DNA of 64,000 nucleotides. Origin: Methylobacterium nonmethylotrophicum. Its GTDB lineage: Bacteria > Pseudomonadota > Alphaproteobacteria > Rhizobiales > Beijerinckiaceae. Positions 11,036 to 18,806 of the stretch are shown piece after piece. The stretch lies in the NCBI RefSeq assembly GCF_004745635.1, contig NZ_SRLB01000007.1, positions 186,001 to 250,000 of the forward strand, in the 5' to 3' direction. Made by a program: the position numbers and the translations under genes. The notes under the pieces were generated by a model, which had not been told where the DNA came from, searched no databases, and saw nothing but the letters and a program-made list of their open reading frames with translations. Within the stretch, counting starts at the first letter, position 1; every line of letters begins with the position of its first letter.

Positions 11036-11524
11036 ATGAAGGCGATGCGGGTTGCGCTGGCCGTCGGGGCCGTCGCGCTGTTGGCGTCGGCCACGCAGGC
11101 TTCGGCGCAGAACATGCTGGGTTATGGCCAGAAGAACCGGGACAAGGCCAGCCAGCCGCAATACATTCCGCCGGTCAAGGCCCAGGAGAAGGTCTTCCCG
11201 CTGGACTCGACCTGGACGGCGGTCAGCCTGAACGGCAAGCCGTTCGCCGGGGCCGAGCGGCCGAGCTTCATCATCGACAAGCAGTACCGCGCCCGCGGTT
11301 TCGGCGGCTGCAACACCTTCGCGGCGACCGCCTTCCCGCTCAAGGAGCAGCACCTCGCGGTCGGGCCGCTGGCGCTGACCAAGCGCAGCTGCGACAAGGC
11401 GGTCGGCGCTTCCGAGATGCAGTTCCTGACGGCACTCCGCACCTCGGGCCAGTGGGATCTCGTCGGCTCGCAGCTGGTGATCAAGAGCCAGGCCGGCGAG
11501 CTGCGCTTCGACCGCGCGCTCTGA
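11036..11524 (+). CDS. Secreted META (HslJ-like) domain protein
   Basis: Exported protein of 162 residues. A Sec signal peptide covers about residues 1-25 (cleavage after SAQASAQ-type site), followed by a short polar linker and a META domain of the HslJ class: 'LDSTWTAVSLNGKPF' opens the domain, 'GFGGCNTFAATAF' is the conserved GCN core, and 'LALTKRSCDKAVGASEMQFL' is the second conserved block with its cysteine. HslJ-type META proteins are linked to heat and novobiocin tolerance in E. coli, but the molecular role is unclear. An in-frame ATG at 11024 is possible; 11036 was preferred because GGGGAA sits 4-9 bp before it. A strong hairpin follows at 11549. Confidence 0.88.
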   Translation: MKAMRVALAVGAVALLASATQASAQNMLGYGQKNRDKASQPQYIPPVKAQEKVFPLDSTWTAVSLNGKPFAGAERPSFIIDKQYRARGFGGCNTFAATAFPLKEQHLAVGPLALTKRSCDKAVGASEMQFLTALRTSGQWDLVGSQLVIKSQAGELRFDRAL

Positions 11525-11548
11525 CGACCCTCCCGACCGGAAGGCAGG

Positions 11549-11576
11549 ACGGCCCCGCTGCCCAGCGGGGCCGTTC
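11549..11576 (+). terminator. Rho-independent-like terminator after the META gene
   Basis: Arms ACGGCCCCGCT (11549-11559) and AGCGGGGCCGT (11564-11574) with loop GCCC, followed by TCTCGC. It sits 25 bp after the stop codon. Confidence 0.75.
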
Positions 11577-11728
11577 TCGCATGTGCGCGGTGGCCGGAAC
11601 GGATTTACCGCCGCTCCCCCGTGCTTTATGGCGCTCTCCTATCCAGCGCGACGATCCGGCCTCCGTCGCGAGGCGCGGCGCGGGCGCACGGCGAGAACCA
11701 TAAGCAGCGGATGCGAGGAGGAAGCGGG

Positions 11729-12868
11729 ATGCGGGCGATGTCGAGGAGGATGCTGCTGGCGGCAGTGCTGCTGGGAAGCAGCCTGGCGGGCGCGCAGGCG
11801 CAGGACAAGTCGCCGGTGAAGCTCGGCGCGATCGAGATCCTGACCGGGCCGAACAGCCGCTACGGGATCGCGATCCAGCGCGGCTTCGACCTCGCGCTGG
11901 CGGACATCAACAAGGCCGGCGGCGTGCTCGGCGGCCGGCCGCTCGCCCTCGCCTACGAGGACTCGGCGGGCGCCAAGGAGCAGGCGCTCAACGCCGCCCG
12001 CAAGCTGATCGGCCGCGACAAGGTCCCGCTGATCCTCGGCCCCACCCTGTCGAACGAGATGTTCGCCGCCGGCCCGGTCGCCAACGACCGCAAGGTCCCG
12101 ATCGTCGGCACCTCGACGACCGCGAACGGCATCACGGCGATCGGGCCTTACGTGTTCCGCACGTCGCTGCCGGAATCCGACGTCATCCCGGTCACCCTCA
12201 AGACCGCCAAGGACAAGTTCGGCATCAAGCGCGTCGCCGTGATGTACGGCAACGACGACGCCTTCACCAAGTCGGCCTACGACGTCATGAAGGCCTCGCT
12301 CGAGAAGCTCGGCATCGAGACCCTGACGACCGAGACCTTCGGCTCGAAGGATTCCGACTTCTCGGCCCAGCTCACCAAGATCAAGGCGCTGAACCCCGAC
12401 GCGATCGTGCTGTCGGCGCTGGTCGAGGCGGCGTCCGGCATCGAGCTGCAGGCGCGCCAGCTCGGCATCCCCGACAAGGTGTTCTTCATCGGCGGCAACG
12501 GCCTGAACTCGCCCAAGCTCGGCGATATCGCCGGCAAGGCCGCCGACGGCACGCTGGTCGGCAGCCCGTGGTTCATCGGCAAGCCGGACGCGGCGAACCA
12601 GGCCTTCGTCAACGCCTTCAAGGACAAGTACGGCGGCGACCTGCCCGACCAGTTCGCGGCCCAGGCCTACGATACCCTGTTCATCGTCGCCAAGGCGATC
12701 GACGCCGCCGGCGCGCCCGACTCCGAAAAGATCAAGGACGCGCTGATCAAGGTGAAGCACACCGGCGTGATGGGCCCGTTCTCCTTCTCCGACACCCGCG
12801 ACCCGGCGGACACGTCGGGCGTGGTGGTGCTGGTGATGAAGGGCGGCAAGTTCCAGCTGCTGCAGTAA
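11729..12868 (+). CDS. livJ: Branched-chain amino acid ABC transporter, periplasmic binding protein
   Basis: Leu/Ile/Val-type receptor (Peripla_BP_6), 379 residues. Signal peptide at about residues 1-27 (MRAMSRRMLLAAVLLGSS... ending AGAQAQ). The mature chain opens with 'VKLGAIEILTGPNSRYG' and contains the typical 'GPTLSNEMFAAGPVAND' and 'VPIVGTSTTANG' ligand-cleft segments. The true ligand may be another amino acid or small amide; the family is broad. Start 11729 was chosen over in-frame 11711 because GAGGAGGAAG lies between them as a ribosome site. It heads a five-gene transport cluster, but a 270-bp gap holding an inverted repeat separates it from the permease genes, so receptor levels may be set separately. 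Confidence 0.94.
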   Translation: MRAMSRRMLLAAVLLGSSLAGAQAQDKSPVKLGAIEILTGPNSRYGIAIQRGFDLALADINKAGGVLGGRPLALAYEDSAGAKEQALNAARKLIGRDKVPLILGPTLSNEMFAAGPVANDRKVPIVGTSTTANGITAIGPYVFRTSLPESDVIPVTLKTAKDKFGIKRVAVMYGNDDAFTKSAYDVMKASLEKLGIETLTTETFGSKDSDFSAQLTKIKALNPDAIVLSALVEAASGIELQARQLGIPDKVFFIGGNGLNSPKLGDIAGKAADGTLVGSPWFIGKPDAANQAFVNAFKDKYGGDLPDQFAAQAYDTLFIVAKAIDAAGAPDSEKIKDALIKVKHTGVMGPFSFSDTRDPADTSGVVVLVMKGGKFQLLQ

Positions 12869-12880
12869 TCGGAACACCTC

Positions 12881-12989
12881 CCCTCCCCCCCTGTGGGGAG
12901 GGGCAGGGGGTGGGGGTGGTGCAGGAAAAAGCGTCGAGCTCTACGCGGCACCACCCCCACCCCTAACCCCTCCCCACAGGGGGGAGGGG
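12881..12989. repeat. Long C/G-tract inverted repeat between livJ and livH
   Basis: Arms about 42 bp each: the left begins CCCTCCCCCCCTGTGGGGAG and runs to GGTGGTGC at 12922, the right begins GCACCACCCCCACCCCTAAC at 12948 and ends near 12989. The centre is A-rich (GGAAAAAGCG). On RNA this would fold into a very stable hairpin and could trim or stabilise the livJ 3' end. Similar composite hairpins recur at 37052 and 42051. Confidence 0.75.
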
Positions 12990-13138
12990 AACGCGCCTTA
13001 TTCTGAAATGATGCCGCCGATCCCCACCGATTGACCCGCCGCGCGATATCGGCCACGTCGCGCCATCGCCATCCTGTTCGGCCCTTGAGGCCGCGCCGAA
13101 GCGGGCGTCGGACGCCCACCGAAATTCCCAAGCCCCCC

Positions 13139-14020
13139 ATGCTTGAGCAGCAGCTCGTCAACGGCGTCGTGCTCGGCGCGACCTACGCCCTCTTCGCCAT
13201 CGGCTTCACGCTGATGTTCGGGGTGATGGGCGTCATCAACCTCACCTACGGGGTCTACTTCGCCCTCGGGGCCTTCGCGGCCCTGTGGTCGACGCAAGGG
13301 CTGGGGCTGCCGATCTGGGCCGCGCTGCCTCTCGGCGCGCTGATCGCGGGCGTGCTGGCGGTCGTCCTCGACACGCTCCTCCTCACCCGGCTGCGCAAGG
13401 CCAAGGCGCCGGAGCTCGCCTCGCTGATGGTGACGCTGGGCGCGACGCTCTTCCTCTATGCCGGCATGGCGGCGGCGCTCGGCACCGAGATCCGGCGCTT
13501 TCCCGCCGCCGTGTTCTCCGGCGGCGCCTACAGCCTCGGCGACGTGCGGGTGGCCACCACCCAGCTCCTGATCCTCGCCGCCGCCATCGTGCTGATGCTG
13601 GCGCTGCTGGCGCTCGTGCGCGGCTCGCGGATCGGCCTCGCCATCCGGGCGGTGGCGGAGAACCCGGACGCGGCGGCCCTGATGGGCATCAACGGCGCCC
13701 TGATGCTGCGGGTGGTGTCGTTCCTGTCCGGCGCCATCGGAGGCGCGGCGGGCGTCCTCGTCGGGCTCAACTTCAACGCCATCCAGCCCTTCATGGGCGA
13801 GCACATGATGCTGCGCGGCTTCGCGGTCATCATCGTGGGCGGCCTCGGCGACCTGCGCGGGGCGCTGCTCGCCGGCCTGCTGCTGGGCCTCGCCGAGGTG
13901 CTCACCGCCGCCTACCTCTCCTCGACCCTCAAGGACATGATCGCCTTCGCGCTCCTCGTCGCCACCCTGTGGTTCCGCCCGCTCGGCCTGTTCGGCCGCG
14001 CCGCCGCCAAGCGGGCCTGA
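13139..14020 (+). CDS. livH: Branched-chain amino acid ABC transporter permease LivH
   Basis: First inner-membrane permease of the HAAT importer, 293 residues with about eight hydrophobic helices. It opens with the family's typical 'QQLVNGVVLGATYALFAIG' and 'LTYGVYFALGAFAAL', and carries the conserved cytoplasmic loop 'RAVAENPDAAALMGIN' that contacts the ATPases, and 'FAVIIVGGLGDLRGALLAG' near the end. Start ATG 13139 matches the family N terminus; the preceding bases give only a poor ribosome site. Followed 5 bp later by livM. Confidence 0.95.
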   Translation: MLEQQLVNGVVLGATYALFAIGFTLMFGVMGVINLTYGVYFALGAFAALWSTQGLGLPIWAALPLGALIAGVLAVVLDTLLLTRLRKAKAPELASLMVTLGATLFLYAGMAAALGTEIRRFPAAVFSGGAYSLGDVRVATTQLLILAAAIVLMLALLALVRGSRIGLAIRAVAENPDAAALMGINGALMLRVVSFLSGAIGGAAGVLVGLNFNAIQPFMGEHMMLRGFAVIIVGGLGDLRGALLAGLLLGLAEVLTAAYLSSTLKDMIAFALLVATLWFRPLGLFGRAAAKRA

Positions 14021-14025
14021 TCGTC

Positions 14026-14865
14026 ATGTGGGAAGCCCTCGACGACTTCTACTGGACCTACCAGAGCCTGATCCACGGCATCGGGGTGAACGGCATCCTG
14101 GCGCTCTCCGTCTACGTGGTGCTGGCGGTGGGCCAGCTCTCGCTGGGCCAGGCCGCCTTCATGGGCGTCGGCGCCTATACGGGCGCCCTGCTCTCGGTGA
14201 AGTTCGGCATGCCGTTCGGCGTCGCGATGCTGGCCTCGGCCGTGGTGCCGGCGCTGCTGGCGCTGGTCGTCGGCGGGCCGACGCTGCGGCTCACCGGCGT
14301 CTACCTCGCCATCGCGACGATCGGGCTCGGCGAGATCACCCGCATCGTCTTCCTCAACTGGGACTATGCCGGCGGGGCGCTCGGCCTCTCCAACATCCCG
14401 GAGCGGGGCGGGGTCGCGGCGATCTACGGTACGTTGGTGGTGCTGCTCGTCGGCCTCACCCTGGTGGCGCGCTCCCGCATCGGCCGCGCCATGGAGGCGA
14501 TGCGCGAGGACGAGGCGGCGGCCGGGGTGATGGGGGTGAACCTGCCGCGCTACCGGCTGGTCGCCCTCGTCGTCTCCTCGGCCATGGCCGGGGTGGCGGG
14601 GTGCCTCTCGGCCCACGTCTCCTCGTTCATCGGCCCGAACGAGTACGGCTTCGAGGCCGCAGTGACGATCCTGAGCTACGCGCTCCTCGGCGGCATCGGC
14701 TCGCCGCTCGCACCGGTGCTGGGCTCGACCATCCTGACCCTGCTGCCGGAGGTCCTGCGCCCGCTCGCCGACTTCCGGCTGATGGTGAACGGCCTGATCA
14801 TCGTGCTCGCCGTCCTGTTCATGCCGCGGGGCATCCTGCCCTGGCGCATCGCCCGGACGGGCTGA
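14026..14865 (+). CDS. livM: Branched-chain amino acid ABC transporter permease LivM
   Basis: Second permease of the importer, 279 residues, about eight helices. 'AVGQLSLGQAAFMGVGAYTG' and 'LRLTGVYLAIATIGLGEI' are LivM signatures, and 'AMREDEAAAGVMGVN' is the ATPase-contact loop matching that of LivH. The N terminus (MWEALDDFYWTYQSL) is short compared with E. coli LivM, which has an extra N-terminal region; this length is common in alphaproteobacteria. Starts 5 bp after livH and ends 5 bp before livG. Confidence 0.95.
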   Translation: MWEALDDFYWTYQSLIHGIGVNGILALSVYVVLAVGQLSLGQAAFMGVGAYTGALLSVKFGMPFGVAMLASAVVPALLALVVGGPTLRLTGVYLAIATIGLGEITRIVFLNWDYAGGALGLSNIPERGGVAAIYGTLVVLLVGLTLVARSRIGRAMEAMREDEAAAGVMGVNLPRYRLVALVVSSAMAGVAGCLSAHVSSFIGPNEYGFEAAVTILSYALLGGIGSPLAPVLGSTILTLLPEVLRPLADFRLMVNGLIIVLAVLFMPRGILPWRIARTG

Positions 14866-14870
14866 CCGCC

Positions 14871-15680
14871 ATGGGACAGCACTCCTCGGCACTGCTCACC
14901 GTCCAGGGCCTGACGCGCCGCTTCCAGGGCCTCGTCGCGGTCGATGCGGTCGACTTCACGGTCCAGCCCGGCACCGTCCACGGCCTCATCGGCCCGAACG
15001 GCGCCGGCAAGACCACCCTGTTCAACCTCGTCTCCGGCGTGCTCGCGCCGAGCGCCGGCAGCGTGCGCCTGGGCGACCAGCCCCTCGACGGGCTGGCCCC
15101 CTACCGGCGCACGGCGCTGGGACTCGCCCGCACGTTCCAGAACATCCGCATCTTCGGCGAGATGACGGTGCTCGAGAACGTGATGACCGGGCTGCATACC
15201 CGGCTCTCCGCGACCTGGGGCATCCTCTTGCGCAGCCCCGGCTTCCGGGCCGAGGAGCGCCAGGCCAAGGCGAAGGCGCGCGACCTCCTGGCCTTCGTCG
15301 GGCTGCTCGACGCCGCCGACAGCCGCGCCGGCGACCTTCCCTACGGCGACCAGCGCCGGCTCGAGATCGCCCGGGCGCTCGCCTGCGAGCCGCGCCTCGT
15401 CCTCCTCGACGAGCCCGCCGCCGGCATGAACCCGGCCGAGACCCACGCCCTCCTCGGCCTCCTGCGGCGCCTGCGCGACGAGCGCGGCCTGACCCTGCTG
15501 CTCGTCGAGCACGACATGCCCCTGGTGATGAGCCTCTGCGACCGGCTGACGGTCCTGAATTTCGGCCGCCGGATCGCCGACGGCAGCCCGGCGGAGGTGC
15601 GCGCCCACCCGGCGGTGATCGAGGCCTATCTCGGCACCGGCAGCCACGAGGTGAGCGTCAGCCGGGGAGCGGTCTCGTGA
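14871..15680 (+). CDS. livG: Branched-chain amino acid ABC transporter ATPase LivG
   Basis: ATP-hydrolysing subunit, 269 residues. Walker A GPNGAGKTT (about residues 43-51), Q-loop RTFQNIRIFGEMTVLENV, a signature region 'LPYGDQRRLEIARAL' in which the usual LSGGQ is replaced by LPYGDQ as is standard in LivG, Walker B LVLLDEPAAGMNP, and switch His in LLVEHDM. The AAGMNPAET continuation separates LivG from LivF. Its stop overlaps the livF start by 4 bp. Confidence 0.96.
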   Translation: MGQHSSALLTVQGLTRRFQGLVAVDAVDFTVQPGTVHGLIGPNGAGKTTLFNLVSGVLAPSAGSVRLGDQPLDGLAPYRRTALGLARTFQNIRIFGEMTVLENVMTGLHTRLSATWGILLRSPGFRAEERQAKAKARDLLAFVGLLDAADSRAGDLPYGDQRRLEIARALACEPRLVLLDEPAAGMNPAETHALLGLLRRLRDERGLTLLLVEHDMPLVMSLCDRLTVLNFGRRIADGSPAEVRAHPAVIEAYLGTGSHEVSVSRGAVS

Positions 15681-16396
15681 GCGAGTTGCTGGCGGTCGAG
15701 GGCCTGCGCCTCGGCTACGGCCGGGCCGACGTGGTCCACGGCATCGGGCTGACGGTGCGGCGCGGCAGCATCGTGTCGCTGATCGGCTCGAACGGCGCCG
15801 GCAAGACCACGATCCTGCGCAGCCTCTCGGGCCTGATGAAGCCGCGTGCCGGCCGAGTGCTGTTCGGCGACGGCACCGCCGTCGACATCGCCGGCGAGGC
15901 GGCGCACCGCATCGCCCGTCGCGGCATCGTGCAGGTGCCGGAGGGCCGCCAGGTCTTCGCCAACATGACGGTGGCGGAGAACCTGCGGCTCGGCGCCTAC
16001 CACGTGCCGACGCCGGAGGCCGCGCGGCGCCAAGAGGCGGTCGAGGCGCGGTTTCCGCGGCTCGCCGAGCGCCTGCGCCAGCAGGCCGGCTACCTCTCGG
16101 GCGGCGAGCAGCAGATGCTGGCGATGGGCCGCGCCCTGATGGCCGAGCCGGTGCTGCTCCTCCTCGACGAGCCCTCGATGGGCCTCGCCCCGCTGATCGT
16201 CGAGGAGATTTTTTCCATCATCGCCTCCCTGCGGGCGGAAGGGCGCACGATCCTGCTGGTCGAGCAGAACGCGAGCGCCGCGCTCGCCATCGCCGACTAC
16301 GCCTACGTGCTCGAGACCGGCCGCATCCGGCTGCAGGGCCAGGCGGCGGAGATCGCCCGGAACCCGGAGGTCACGGCGGCCTATCTGGGGGTGTGA
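15677..16396 (+). CDS. livF: Branched-chain amino acid ABC transporter ATPase LivF
   Basis: Second ATPase of the importer, 239 residues. Walker A GSNGAGKTT (about residues 35-43), Q-loop 'VQVPEGRQVFANMTVAENL' (the PEGRxVF block is LivF-specific), signature LSGGEQQMLAMGRAL, Walker B LLLLDEPSMGLAP, and 'LLVEQNA' with Gln-Asn in place of the switch region of LivG. GTG start at 15677 is embedded in the livG stop (GTGA), so translation is coupled. Ends 12 bp before the convergent PBP-like gene. Confidence 0.96.
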   Translation: MSELLAVEGLRLGYGRADVVHGIGLTVRRGSIVSLIGSNGAGKTTILRSLSGLMKPRAGRVLFGDGTAVDIAGEAAHRIARRGIVQVPEGRQVFANMTVAENLRLGAYHVPTPEAARRQEAVEARFPRLAERLRQQAGYLSGGEQQMLAMGRALMAEPVLLLLDEPSMGLAPLIVEEIFSIIASLRAEGRTILLVEQNASAALAIADYAYVLETGRIRLQGQAAEIARNPEVTAAYLGV

Positions 16397-16408
16397 GGGC
16401 GGAAGCCC

Positions 16409-18475
16409 TCATTGCCACACACCCGCCTTGCGCGCCTTGGCGTTCGCCTCGGCGGCCTGCAGCTCCGGCGGGGCGCCCGGGGCGGCGCGGCCGGCGCCGT
16501 TGAACAGCACCACCTCGGACAGGTCCTGCTCGCCGGCGCGGCAGCGATAGACCTCCGGCCCGCCGGCGGGCTGGCACGTCACCTCGCGCCGGCGCAGGTA
16601 CTGGCGGAACTCGCGGGCATAGGCGCCGCCCTGGCCCTCGACGCCGGCGAGGCGCACGGCCTGCCCGTCGAGGCGCAGGCGGCCGGTGTCGATCACCCGC
16701 GGCACGCCGCGCAAGGCGGCGACCGGCGGCGACCGCTCGCCCGGATTCTGCCAGGCGGGCCGCGCCGGGCTGCGGGGCGTGCTGCCGGTCTCGCGGGCGC
16801 CCTCGCGGGCCTCCGCGGCCGGCGGTGCCGGACGGGCCTTGGCCAGCTGCGCGACGACGTCCTGGAAGAGCGCCTCCGGCCCGTCGCCCGCGCCGTTCTC
16901 CGCCGACCCGGCCGAGACGACGGCGCCGACGAGGAGGTCGCCGGTCGTGCCGACGAAGAGCCCGTCCCGGACCCCAGGATCGTCGGCGCCCTCGGGCGGC
17001 CGGGCGAGGTCGGCGAGCAGCCCGAGGAGCGCGGTGCGCCGCTCCGCCGCCGGCATCGGCCCGGCGACGAGCCGGTCATAGACCGGGCGGCCGTCGCGGC
17101 GCAGGTAGCGCAGGCTCGCGGCCGCGGCGCGCCGGGCCGCCCGTGTGTCGGTGAGCGGGGCGCCGCCCGCCACCACCGCCTGCACGGCGCCGTCCGGCCC
17201 GAGGATCAGGAGGCCGGCCCGGGCACCGCGGCCGGCGGCGTCGAGGCGGCGTTCGACCGCCTTCTCGGCCATCGCCTGGAGGTCGCGGTCGAGGGTGGTG
17301 CGCACCACCGCCTCCCGCGGCGCGGATCCGATCCGGTCGGCGGCCTCCGCCAGGACGAGGTCCGGGACGCCGCTGCGGGTCACCGGCGAGGTCCCGGTCG
17401 GGGCGAGGCCGTCGAGCGCCTGCGCGGCCTCGGCGGCCTGCGCGGCCGAGAGGCTGCCCCGCATCACCATGGCGTCGAGCACCTCGCGGCCGCGGGCGCG
17501 GGCCGCCGCGACGTCCCGGTCCGGCTCGAGGTCGGGCGCGAGGGTCAGGCCCGCGAGGTAGGCCGCCTCGGCCGTGCCGAGGGACGCCGCCTCCTTGCCG
17601 AACAGCGCCCTCGCCGCCGCGTCGATGCCGGTGAGCCCGGCGCCGAAGGGGGCGAGGTCGAGGGCGCGCGCGAGGATCCGCGGCCGGTCCTCCCGCGCCT
17701 GGAGCCATAGCACCAGCATCGCCTCCCGCACCCGGTCGGCGAGGCTCCTGTCGTCGCCCGGGGCCGCCCCGATGAGGTCGCGGCGCACGAGGCGCTGGGT
17801 CAGGCGCGGGCTGCCGGCCCTCGGGCCGTCGCTGATCGTGTCGCGGAGCGCCCCCCCGATCACCGCCGCGATTCCGGCCGCGTCCAGCCGGTACGGATCC
17901 TCGAACCACGGATCCTGGGCGGCCAGGAAGGCCTGGCGCATCGCCGGCGCCACCGCTTCGGCCGTCAGGGCCTGTCCTCGGGCGGTGCCGCGCCGGGCGA
18001 TCGGCGTCCCGTCCTCCGCCTGGACCGTGAGGGTGCGGGCCTGGTGCGACGGTCCGGAGAGCGGCGGCAGGGTCGCGGCGCACCAGACGAGGAAGAGGGC
18101 CGCGGCCCCGAGCCCAGCCAATCCTGTGAGCGCGAGGGCGCGGCCCCAGGGGAGATCCCCGGCCCGCCGCGCCGCGCCGGCCGCCCGCACCGCGAGCGGA
18201 TGGGCGCCGACCCGCTCGGCCGCGCCCTGCCAGGCGGGCGCGACGCGCCGCAGCGGCACGGCTGCCGCCGCCATCGCCGGCGCGAGGTACCCGGCCGCGG
18301 CGCTCCCGGCCCGGGCCGCACCGGCCCGGACTTGCGCGAGTTGCGCACCGATCCGGTGACTGGCGGAGACGCGGGCGGGGCCCGCCCCGTCCGGGACCTC
18401 CGGCGGCGGGTGCGGCGGGCTGGCGAGGTCGAGCCAGTCCCGTCCGGGCTGCGTCGTCATCGGCTCCGCTACCAT
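16409..18475 (-). CDS. Degenerate class A PBP-like protein with C-terminal SNase-like domain
   Basis: Inner-membrane protein, 688 residues, clearly a paralogue of the intact PBP at 32236. Layout: RDWLDL motif near the N terminus (shared with the paralogue), Ala-rich cytoplasmic part, TM at about 112-135, GT51-like region 150-370, remnant of the transpeptidase region 395-560, low-complexity linker, SNase-like OB-fold domain 590-688. The glycosyltransferase motif 1 reads QDPWFEDPYRLD (from 187) where active enzymes have ED..F..H.G.D, so the catalytic Glu is Gln and the His is gone; motif 2 reads GSPRLTQRLV. The SxxK and KTG motifs of the transpeptidase are absent. Probably non-catalytic: scaffold, regulator or decoy (inference). 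An alternative ATG lies at 18460. An EcfG-type promoter precedes it. Confidence 0.85.
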   Translation of the reverse strand: MVAEPMTTQPGRDWLDLASPPHPPPEVPDGAGPARVSASHRIGAQLAQVRAGAARAGSAAAGYLAPAMAAAAVPLRRVAPAWQGAAERVGAHPLAVRAAGAARRAGDLPWGRALALTGLAGLGAAALFLVWCAATLPPLSGPSHQARTLTVQAEDGTPIARRGTARGQALTAEAVAPAMRQAFLAAQDPWFEDPYRLDAAGIAAVIGGALRDTISDGPRAGSPRLTQRLVRRDLIGAAPGDDRSLADRVREAMLVLWLQAREDRPRILARALDLAPFGAGLTGIDAAARALFGKEAASLGTAEAAYLAGLTLAPDLEPDRDVAAARARGREVLDAMVMRGSLSAAQAAEAAQALDGLAPTGTSPVTRSGVPDLVLAEAADRIGSAPREAVVRTTLDRDLQAMAEKAVERRLDAAGRGARAGLLILGPDGAVQAVVAGGAPLTDTRAARRAAAASLRYLRRDGRPVYDRLVAGPMPAAERRTALLGLLADLARPPEGADDPGVRDGLFVGTTGDLLVGAVVSAGSAENGAGDGPEALFQDVVAQLAKARPAPPAAEAREGARETGSTPRSPARPAWQNPGERSPPVAALRGVPRVIDTGRLRLDGQAVRLAGVEGQGGAYAREFRQYLRRREVTCQPAGGPEVYRCRAGEQDLSEVVLFNGAGRAAPGAPPELQAAEANAKARKAGVWQ

Positions 18476-18563
18476 CCTGCCCGATCGTCTCCCGTCTCAA
18501 GGCCGCAGCCCGAAGCCCGGCGCGGGCGAGGCCCCGGGCCGGCAAACAGCTACGGTCACCAGC

Positions 18564-18589
18564 AACGTGGGCCCCGAGGGAACGGTTCC
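18564..18589 (-). promoter_or_regulatory. EcfG-type general stress promoter for the degenerate PBP gene
   Basis: On the minus strand GGAAC (18589 down to 18585), spacer of 17, CGTT (18567 down to 18564): an exact match to the alphaproteobacterial GGAAC-N16/17-CGTT consensus. The start codon is about 80 bp downstream of the expected transcription start. Confidence 0.65.
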
Positions 18590-18722
18590 CGGGCCGGATG
18601 GACGCCGTTCCGGCCAGTGCGGATGTAGCAATAGACGCTGTGTCTTGCCACAGAGCAGCAAGTCTTCGGCTCAAAGCTTGACCATTAACCGGTGCCTGTC
18701 CCGCGCAGCAAGCGAATAGTCC

Positions 18723-18747
18723 GGAACGATAACGTGAAATCGGCGTT
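18723..18747 (+). promoter_or_regulatory. EcfG-type general stress promoter for the repeat protein gene
   Basis: GGAAC 18723-18727, spacer of 16, CGTT 18744-18747. Exact consensus match, about 60 bp upstream of the ATG at 18807. The 331-bp gap 18476-18806 thus holds two divergent EcfG-type sites; nothing else was recognised in it. Confidence 0.7.
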
Positions 18748-18806
18748 TTGAAGCATCTTCGACGCGCCGCCCCATCGGGTGCCGTCGCGCAGGGAGGCAG
18801 AGAATC

